DNA of 53,541 nt, taken from NCBI RefSeq assembly GCF_003935715.1, contig NZ_RHPP01000006.1:1-53541 (forward strand), given 5' to 3'. A program made the position numbers and the translations under genes. The notes below the pieces were generated by a model. The model saw only the letters and a list, made by a program, of their open reading frames with translations, ran no database searches and was not told the origin of the DNA. Shown here piece after piece: positions 48,403 to 53,541 of the stretch. This DNA comes from Stenotrophomonas sp. 278. GTDB taxonomy: Bacteria > Pseudomonadota > Gammaproteobacteria > Xanthomonadales > Xanthomonadaceae. Each line of letters opens with the position of its first letter. Position 1 is the stretch's first letter.

Positions 48403-48440
48403 CTGCATCGCCGTGATTCGATGGCGACGCAAGGAGCTGC

Positions 48441-48809
48441 TTACTTGACTTCGACAGTCGCGCCAACAGCTTCCAGGTCCTTCTTCATCTTCTCGGCTTC
48501 TTCCTTCGAAGCTGCATCCTTCAGGACGCCACCGGCTTCGGTCAGGTCCTTGGCTTCCTTCAGACCCAGGCCGGTGATGGCGCGGACGGCCTTGATGACG
48601 TCGACCTTCTTGTCGCCGGCAGTCTTCAGGGTTACGGTGAATTCGGTCTGCTCTTCAGCAGCGACGGCCGGGCCAGCGGCAGCAGCAGCGGCGACCGGAG
48701 CAGCGGCGGAGACGCCGAACTTCTCTTCGATGGCCTTGACCAGCTCCATCACTTCCATCAGGGACTTTTCGGCGATGGCGTCGACGATCTGTTCGTTGGT
48801 AAGGGACAT
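48441..48809 (-). CDS. rplL: 50S ribosomal protein L7/L12
   Basis: 122 residues (E. coli 121). Multicopy stalk protein that recruits translation GTPases. N-terminal dimerisation domain (1-33), Ala/Pro-rich hinge (about 34-52) and C-terminal domain with [25 protein letters not shown]. Confidence 0.98.
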   Translation of the reverse strand: MSLTNEQIVDAIAEKSLMEVMELVKAIEEKFGVSAAAPVAAAAAAGPAVAAEEQTEFTVTLKTAGDKKVDVIKAVRAITGLGLKEAKDLTEAGGVLKDAASKEEAEKMKKDLEAVGATVEVK

Positions 48810-48871
48810 TTTGATTACCTTTGGATGATTTTTCTGGGTTAGGTTCCGTCAGGAACCACGTAACAAGCGAA

Positions 48872-49399
48872 TCAGGCGGTCTCGGCGGCCGGTTCGGCGG
48901 CGACAGCGCCACCTTCCTGCTTCTCGCCAACGGCCTTGACAGCGCGGGCGAACATCGCAGCCGGTTCGGACAGGACACGGGCCAGCATGGCCAGGGCCTG
49001 ATCGCGGGTCGGCAGCGAAGCCAGCACGTCAACGTGGCTTGCCGGGAACACTTCGCCACCGATGACAACCAGCTGCGGCTGCAGCTTGTCGTTGCCCTTG
49101 GTGGCTTCCTTGATGACGCGACCGGCCGCGCCGGGCTCGTCGAGCGAGAACGCGAACAGCATCGGGCCGGTGAACTTGGCCGCTGCTGCTTCGAATTCAG
49201 TACCCTTCACCGCACGCTCGGCCAGGGTGTTCTTGACAACCTTCAAGAACACGCCTTCCTTGCGGGCCTGTTCGCGCATCTTGGTGATCTGCGCGACGGT
49301 GGTGCCGGCGTAGTGGGCTGCGACCAAGGAGTGAGCCTTGCCGGCCACTTCCGCGACCTCGGCGACTACTTCTTGCTTCTGGGACAGATTGAGAGCCAT
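48872..49399 (-). CDS. rplJ: 50S ribosomal protein L10
   Basis: 175 residues. Anchors L7/L12 dimers to 23S rRNA through its C-terminal helix; in E. coli the L10-L7/L12 complex represses its own m[35 protein letters not shown] at the start. Strong GGAGGAG before the ATG. Confidence 0.97.
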   Translation of the reverse strand: MALNLSQKQEVVAEVAEVAGKAHSLVAAHYAGTTVAQITKMREQARKEGVFLKVVKNTLAERAVKGTEFEAAAAKFTGPMLFAFSLDEPGAAGRVIKEATKGNDKLQPQLVVIGGEVFPASHVDVLASLPTRDQALAMLARVLSEPAAMFARAVKAVGEKQEGGAVAAEPAAETA

Positions 49400-49789
49400 T
49401 GCACTCCTCCAATTGAACTCCGCTTACGGCTCCTGCCGTGCGCGGTCCTGGGCGGCCTCCATCCTGGATGCCGGGAACATCGGATTGATGTTCCAAGGGT
49501 GGGCCGTTCTAGACCTGGATGGCCAACCTGGGTAACCCCAGACGTGCGTAAACCAGAAAAACTCCAGAAAGGCACCATCTACGCAGGTTGATTCCCGAAG
49601 GAACCGATTAAGCGGGGGTGCTGCGCCGGCGGCGACTCCTTGCCATGTCGAGCAGTCCCTGCCCGTCGCCGGTATTGCATCCACCGCGCCTGCGGTCTTT
49701 GACGGCGGTCTTCACGGGCCTGAACCCGATCCGATGCCTTCAAATGTCACGGACACGAACCCGGCAGGGTTCGCATCCGCTTCAAACAC
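49400..49789 (-). promoter_or_regulatory. rplA-rplJ gap with probable L10 autoregulatory leader
   Basis: 390 bases. Just after rplA is a 7-bp CGAACCC/GGGTTCG hairpin (49756-49773). Nearer rplJ are GGTTCC-TTCG-GGAATC (49590-49605), a long-range GCGTA/TACGC closing stem (49546-49584) and a perfect 8-bp GGAACATC/GATGTTCC hairpin (49474-49494). This arrangement resembles the L10-leader RNA known from this position in other bacteria. A promoter is expected here but none could be read with confidence. Confidence 0.6.
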
Positions 49790-50488
49790 TTACTTGAGGG
49801 TCAGCGACGACTGGTCGACGGTGACGCCCGGGCCCATCGTCGAGCTGACCGAAACCTTCTGCAGGTAGGTGCCCTTCGAAGTGGCCGGCTTGGCCTTGAT
49901 CAGGTCCAGCAGCAGCGCGGTCAGGTTCGACTTCAGCGCGTCTTCGGCGAAGTCGGCCTTGCCGATGGTGCAGTGGATGATGCCGGCCTTGTCGGTGCGG
50001 TAACGGACCTGACCCGACTTGGCGTTCTTGACGGCTTCGCCCGGGTTTGCCGAGACGGTGCCGACCTTCGGGTTCGGCATCAGGCCGCGCGGGCCCAGCA
50101 CGGTGCCCAGCTTACCGACAACGCGCATGGCGTCCGGGGTGGCGATGACGACGTCGTAGTTCAGATCGCCGGCCTGCATCTTCTCGGCCAGGTCGTCCAT
50201 ACCCACGGCTTCGGCACCTGCGGCCAGGGCTTCGTCAGCCTTGGCACCGGCCGGAGCGAACACCGCCACGCGGACCGACTTGCCGGTACCGGCCGGCAGC
50301 ACGGTGGAACCGCGGACCTGCTGGTCGGACTTCTTGGCGTCCACGCCCAGGCGCACGGCGACGTCGATCGACTCGACGAACTTGGCCTTGGTGGCGGACT
50401 TCAGGATGCTGATCGCCTCTTCGAAGCCATAGGACTTGCCCGGGACAACGGCGGCCTTGATGGCCTTCTCACGCTTGGTCTGTGCCAT
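49790..50488 (-). CDS. rplA: 50S ribosomal protein L1
   Basis: 232 residues (E. coli 234). L1 stalk protein involved in E-site tRNA release; translational repressor of the L11 operon in E. coli. [21 protein letters not shown] and [16 protein letters not shown] are family signatures. GGAGGG upstream; 4 bases after rplK. Confidence 0.98.
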   Translation of the reverse strand: MAQTKREKAIKAAVVPGKSYGFEEAISILKSATKAKFVESIDVAVRLGVDAKKSDQQVRGSTVLPAGTGKSVRVAVFAPAGAKADEALAAGAEAVGMDDLAEKMQAGDLNYDVVIATPDAMRVVGKLGTVLGPRGLMPNPKVGTVSANPGEAVKNAKSGQVRYRTDKAGIIHCTIGKADFAEDALKSNLTALLLDLIKAKPATSKGTYLQKVSVSSTMGPGVTVDQSSLTLK

Positions 50489-50492
50489 CTTC

Positions 50493-50921
50493 TTAACCCT
50501 CCACCACGAGGCCCATGGAACGGGCAGAACCAGCGATCGTACGCACGGCGGCGTCCAGGTCGGCGGCAGTCAGATCCGGTTCCTTCGCCTTGGCGATCTC
50601 TTCCAGCTGCTTGCGGGTCACCTTGCCCACCTTGTCGGTGTTCGGCTTCTTGGAACCCGACGAGATGCCGGCAGCCTTCTTCAGCAGGGTGGTGGCCGGG
50701 GTGCTCTTGGTGATGAAGGTGAACGTACGGTCCGAGTAGGCCGTGATGATCACCGGAACCGGCAGGCCCGGCTCGAGCTTCTGCGTGGCGGCATTGAAGG
50801 CCTTGCAGAATTCCATGATGTTCAGGCCACGCTGACCCAGCGCAGGACCGACCGGCGGCGAGGGGTTGGCCTGACCGGCCTTCACCTGCAGCTTGATGTA
50901 ACCGACAACTTTCTTTGCCAT
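50493..50921 (-). CDS. rplK: 50S ribosomal protein L11
   Basis: 142 residues (E. coli 142). GTPase-associated centre; needed for RelA activation. The N-terminal proline pair in [13 protein letters not shown] (thiostrepton contact) is intact. The C-terminal domain binds 23S rRNA. Confidence 0.98.
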   Translation of the reverse strand: MAKKVVGYIKLQVKAGQANPSPPVGPALGQRGLNIMEFCKAFNAATQKLEPGLPVPVIITAYSDRTFTFITKSTPATTLLKKAAGISSGSKKPNTDKVGKVTRKQLEEIAKAKEPDLTAADLDAAVRTIAGSARSMGLVVEG

Positions 50922-51016
50922 TTGAGTGCTCTCCGGGTGCTAGCGCCTTGCGACAACAGGCTCCCCATCGGACCGGGAATGTCGCGTCCCGGCATCGCGT
51001 TTTGAATTCATGCAGA

Positions 51017-51036
51017 AGGCCACCTTGCGGCGGCCT
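51017..51036 (-). promoter_or_regulatory. L11 leader hairpin
   Basis: An 8-bp stem AGGCCGCC/GGTGGCCT with a GCAA tetraloop (one G-U pair) between the rplK promoter and gene. Could be part of the L1-responsive leader or a stabilising stem. Confidence 0.5.
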
Positions 51037-51070
51037 CGTGCTTTGTCAGCTGCCTGACAGGAAGCCGCGC

Positions 51071-51099
51071 ATCATAGCAGGTTCTGGGAGGACTGTCTG
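51071..51099 (-). promoter_or_regulatory. Promoter of the rplKAJL-rpoBC operon
   Basis: On the minus strand CAGACA, 17 bases, TATGAT (five of six in the -10). About 150 bases upstream of rplK, in the 230-base gap after nusG. Equivalent in position to the E. coli L11 promoter. Confidence 0.7.
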
Positions 51100-51100
51100 A

Positions 51101-51133
51101 ATGGGCAGATCCCATCGACGGGCATGGCCCGTC
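51101..51133 (-). terminator. Two small hairpins after nusG
   Basis: GACGGGC/GCCCGTC with a three-base loop (51117-51133), then ATGGG/CCCAT (51101-51115). No T run. Possibly weak termination or processing between the secE-nusG and rplK units. Confidence 0.4.
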
Positions 51134-51151
51134 GCTGCAACGCCATCCGGA

Positions 51152-51715
51152 TCAGCCGGTCTGCTTTTCGACCTGGCCGAACTCGAGCTCGACCGGGGTG
51201 GCGCGACCGAAGATCAGCACCGAGACGCGGACACGGCTCTTCTCGTAGTTGACTTCCTCGACCACGCCGTTGAAGTCGTTGAACGGACCTTCGGTGACGC
51301 GGACCATCTGGCCCGGCTCGAACAGGATCTTCGGACGCGGTTTTTCCACACCTTCCTGAACACGACCCAGGATGTTGGCCGCTTCGGTCTCGGAGATCGG
51401 CAGCGGACGGTCGGCGGTACCACCGATGAAGCCCAGGACCTTGGAAGTTTCCTTCACCAGGTGCCAGCTTTCGTTGTCGATGCGCGGAATGCCGTTTTCG
51501 TCGTGGGTCTCGATCTGGACCAGCACGTAGCCCGGGAAGAACTTGCGCTCGGAACGGCGCTTCTGGCCGGAACGCATTTCGACCACTTCCTCGGTCGGAA
51601 CCAGGACGTCGCCGAACAGCTCCTGCTTCTCATGGGTGACGATACGGTCACGCAGCGCCTGTGCTACGGACTTTTCGAAGCCTGAATAGGCGTGAACCAC
51701 ATACCAACGCTTCAC
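51152..51715 (-). CDS. nusG: Transcription termination/antitermination factor NusG
   Basis: 187 residues (E. coli 181), GTG start at 51715 behind AAGGAG. The NGN domain (1-120) with [19 protein letters not shown] binds RNA polymerase. The KOW domain (about 135-187, [21 protein letters not shown]) contacts Rho or S10. 10 bases after secE. Confidence 0.98.
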   Translation of the reverse strand: MKRWYVVHAYSGFEKSVAQALRDRIVTHEKQELFGDVLVPTEEVVEMRSGQKRRSERKFFPGYVLVQIETHDENGIPRIDNESWHLVKETSKVLGFIGGTADRPLPISETEAANILGRVQEGVEKPRPKILFEPGQMVRVTEGPFNDFNGVVEEVNYEKSRVRVSVLIFGRATPVELEFGQVEKQTG

Positions 51716-51725
51716 AGGTTTCTCC

Positions 51726-52133
51726 TTATCGGCCCAGGAACCACTGGGTCGCCAGCTGAATCAGGTAATCGAAACCGCCCAGCAGCAGGCTGAGGATGGT
51801 GACCACCACCATCACCACCCAGGTCATGCGGATGGCTTCCTGGCGGGTTGGCCAGACCACCTTGCGCAGCTCGAAGCGCGATTCGGACAGGAACTCGCGG
51901 GTGTCGCGACCTTTGGCGGTCAACATGAACACACCGAAGCCGGCCAGCAGGCCCAGTACGACGCCAAAACCACGCAGCGGCGTGGACCAGGCGCTCTGCG
52001 GCGCATGCTCGGGCATGCCGAACCAGAACCAAGCAAAAAGACCCGCGAGTGCCAGGAGCACTGCGGCGGCGTATTTGACAATGTCACCACCGGAAGCGGC
52101 GGTGTCCTTGGAATGCTCGATCTTGCTGTTCAT
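51726..52133 (-). CDS. secE: Preprotein translocase subunit SecE
   Basis: 135 residues from the ATG at 52133. Three membrane helices (about 17-40, 52-72, 100-128), like the long E. coli form. The conserved cytosolic segment [14 protein letters not shown]-like sequence (here [14 protein letters not shown], about 84-97) and the last helix clamp SecY. Follows tRNA-Trp after 44 bases. Confidence 0.97.
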   Translation of the reverse strand: MNSKIEHSKDTAASGGDIVKYAAAVLLALAGLFAWFWFGMPEHAPQSAWSTPLRGFGVVLGLLAGFGVFMLTAKGRDTREFLSESRFELRKVVWPTRQEAIRMTWVVMVVVTILSLLLGGFDYLIQLATQWFLGR

Positions 52134-52177
52134 CCGGCTCTGGCTGCTGTGGCGGCATGGCCGCTGGAAGGAGAAAG

Positions 52178-52253
<76 letters not shown>

Positions 52254-52320
52254 ACGTTGAAAAACACCCTTCCCTTAGACGGCGAAGGCGGACCGAGGTT
52301 CCCGGCCCGCCGTTCGCGAG

Positions 52321-52346
52321 ACCGGCAGCGCTGTGCTGCCGCCGGT
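52321..52346 (-). other. Hairpin between tuf and tRNA-Trp
   Basis: GGCAGC/GCTGCC with a five-base loop and partly paired flanks (ACCGG/CCGGT), 10 bases past the tuf stop. No T run. A processing stem or weak attenuator is plausible. Confidence 0.45.
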
Positions 52347-52356
52347 TCGTACTGTA

Positions 52357-53541
52357 TTACTCGATGATCTTGGAGACCACGCCGGCACCGACGGTACGGC
52401 CACCTTCGCGGATTGCGAAGCGCAGACCTTCGTCCATGGCGACCGGGTTGATCAGGGTGACGACCATCTTGATGTTGTCGCCCGGCATGACCATTTCCAC
52501 GCCTTCCGGCAGTTCAACCGCACCGGTGATGTCGGTGGTACGGAAGTAGAACTGCGGGCGGTAGCCCTTGAAGAACGGGGTGTGACGGCCGCCTTCGTCC
52601 TTCGACAGCACGTACACTTCGGCGTCGAACTTGGTGTGCGGCTTGATCGAACCCGGCTTGGACAGCACCTGGCCACGCTCGACGTCGTCACGCTTGGTGC
52701 CGCGCAGCAGCAGACCGGCGTTGTCACCTGCCTGACCCTGGTCCAGCAGCTTGCGGAACATTTCCACGCCGGTGACGGTGGTCTTCTGGACCGGACGGAT
52801 ACCGACGATTTCGATTTCGTCGCCGACCTTGATGATGCCGCGCTCGATACGACCGGTCACCACGGTGCCGCGGCCCGAGATCGAGAACACGTCTTCCACC
52901 GGCATCAGGAACGGCTTGTCGATGTCGCGTTCCGGTTCCGGAATCCAGGAATCCAGCGCTTCAACCAGCTTGATCACGGCCGGCACGCCGATGTCGCTCT
53001 GGTCGCCTTCCAGCGCCAGACGGGCCGAACCGGAGATGATCGGGGTGTCGTCGCCCGGGAAGTCGTACTTGCTCAGCAGTTCACGCACTTCCATTTCGAC
53101 CAGCTCGAGCAACTCAGCGTCGTCGACCATGTCAGCCTTGTTCAGGAAGACCACGATGTACGGCACGCCGACCTGACGCGACAGCAGGATGTGCTCGCGG
53201 GTCTGCGGCATCGGGCCGTCAGCGGCCGAGCACACCAGGATCGCGCCGTCCATCTGGGCGGCACCGGTGATCATGTTCTTGACGTAGTCAGCGTGGCCCG
53301 GGCAGTCAACGTGGGCGTAGTGACGGGTCGGGGATTCGTATTCGACGTGCGCGGTCGAGATCGTGATGCCACGTGCCTTTTCTTCCGGCGCGGCGTCGAT
53401 CGCGGAGTAATCCTTGAACTCGCCACCGAAGCGCTCGGCACCGATCTTGGTCAGTGCGGCGGTCAGCGTGGTCTTGCCGTGGTCGACGTGACCGATGGTG
53501 CCGACGTTGACGTGCGGCTTGGTGCGTTCGAACTTACCCTT
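52357..53541 (-). CDS. tuf: Elongation factor Tu, second copy (start cut by window edge)
   Basis: 394 codons plus stop are inside; only the first two codons (Met-Ala, inferred from the other copy) are missing at the right edge. The reading frame runs unbroken from Lys3 to the stop. By eye it is identical in sequence to the copy at 34925-36115; identity stops one base past the stop codon. The context tuf-tRNA-Trp-secE-nusG corresponds to the tufB locus of E. coli. Confidence 0.98.
   Translation of the reverse strand, partial: KGKFERTKPHVNVGTIGHVDHGKTTLTAALTKIGAERFGGEFKDYSAIDAAPEEKARGITISTAHVEYESPTRHYAHVDCPGHADYVKNMITGAAQMDGAILVCSAADGPMPQTREHILLSRQVGVPYIVVFLNKADMVDDAELLELVEMEVRELLSKYDFPGDDTPIISGSARLALEGDQSDIGVPAVIKLVEALDSWIPEPERDIDKPFLMPVEDVFSISGRGTVVTGRIERGIIKVGDEIEIVGIRPVQKTTVTGVEMFRKLLDQGQAGDNAGLLLRGTKRDDVERGQVLSKPGSIKPHTKFDAEVYVLSKDEGGRHTPFFKGYRPQFYFRTTDITGAVELPEGVEMVMPGDNIKMVVTLINPVAMDEGLRFAIREGGRTVGAGVVSKIIE

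Larger units (their letters stand above)
48121..48440 (-). promoter_or_regulatory. rplL-rpoB intergenic region: attenuator, REP and long stem
   Basis: 320 bases with no gene. Transcript order: an attenuator-like hairpin (48370-48402), a REP-like hairpin (48342-48361) and a long imperfect stem (48182-48248), then rpoB. In E. coli the same gap carries an attenuator and an RNase III site that set the ratio of L7/L12 to RNA polymerase; a similar role is inferred here from position and shape. Confidence 0.7.

Noticed and set aside
53274-53541. Reading the right-edge tuf gene as starting at an internal ATG (53274)
   Set aside because: The frame continues to the window edge with the full EF-Tu N-terminus including GHVDHGKTT; only two codons are cut off.

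Overview
The window is a high-GC stretch of a gammaproteobacterial chromosome that looks like Stenotrophomonas or a close Xanthomonadaceae relative. The reasons are the many short palindromes headed by GTAG (SMAG-type REP elements), a lipoprotein-type amidase very close to the Stenotrophomonas maltophilia peptide amidase Pam, a plant/mycobacterial-type (class II) DAHP synthase, a DUF4189 protein, and ribosomal proteins of gammaproteobacterial type. No phage, insertion sequence, CRISPR array, plasmid function or defence system is visible.

Left part (1-20.3 kb) holds scattered single genes and small units on both strands. In order they are: a secreted protein cut by the left edge, an OmpA-family porin, a zinc-type alcohol dehydrogenase homologue, 2,4-dienoyl-CoA reductase FadH, a SleB-type cell wall hydrolase, a beta-class-like glutathione S-transferase, an unrecognised 164-residue protein, propionyl-CoA synthetase PrpE, a DUF4189 secreted protein, an RluA-family pseudouridine synthase, malate dehydrogenase, cyclophilin PpiB, ribosome-associated GTPase TypA, a DUF2127 membrane protein, peptide amidase, an MscS channel, class II DAHP synthase and DsbB. 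GTAG-headed REP elements, single or as inverted pairs, sit between many of these genes, usually just after a stop codon. One 104-bp nested inverted repeat lies between dsbB and rplQ.

Right part (20.3-53.5 kb) is one continuous block of translation and transcription genes, all on the minus strand. In the direction of transcription (right to left) it reads tuf (cut by the right edge) - tRNA-Trp - secE - nusG - rplK - rplA - rplJ - rplL - rpoB - rpoC, then rpsL - rpsG - fusA - tuf, then the S10 group (rpsJ to rpsQ), the spc group (rplN to secY) and the alpha group (rpsM, rpsK, rpsD, rpoA, rplQ). Good sigma-70 promoters can be read before rplK, rpsL and rpsJ, with a weaker candidate before rpsM. 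A terminator closes rplQ. The product set covers much of the ribosome, core RNA polymerase, the elongation factors, NusG and the SecYE translocon core.

The most interesting signals are RNA structures in the few wide gaps of this block. They include a three-part structure between rplL and rpoB (attenuator-like hairpin, REP, long RNase III-like stem), three tandem hairpins between rpsG and fusA, a complete rho-independent terminator inside the spc group between rpsN and rpsH, and an S10 leader whose -35 box overlaps a perfect 8-bp inverted repeat. The usual rpmJ gene is absent between secY and rpsM. The two tuf genes appear identical right up to the stop codon. I do not see a previously undescribed multi-gene system here; the protein-coding content is conventional and the novelty, if any, is regulatory.
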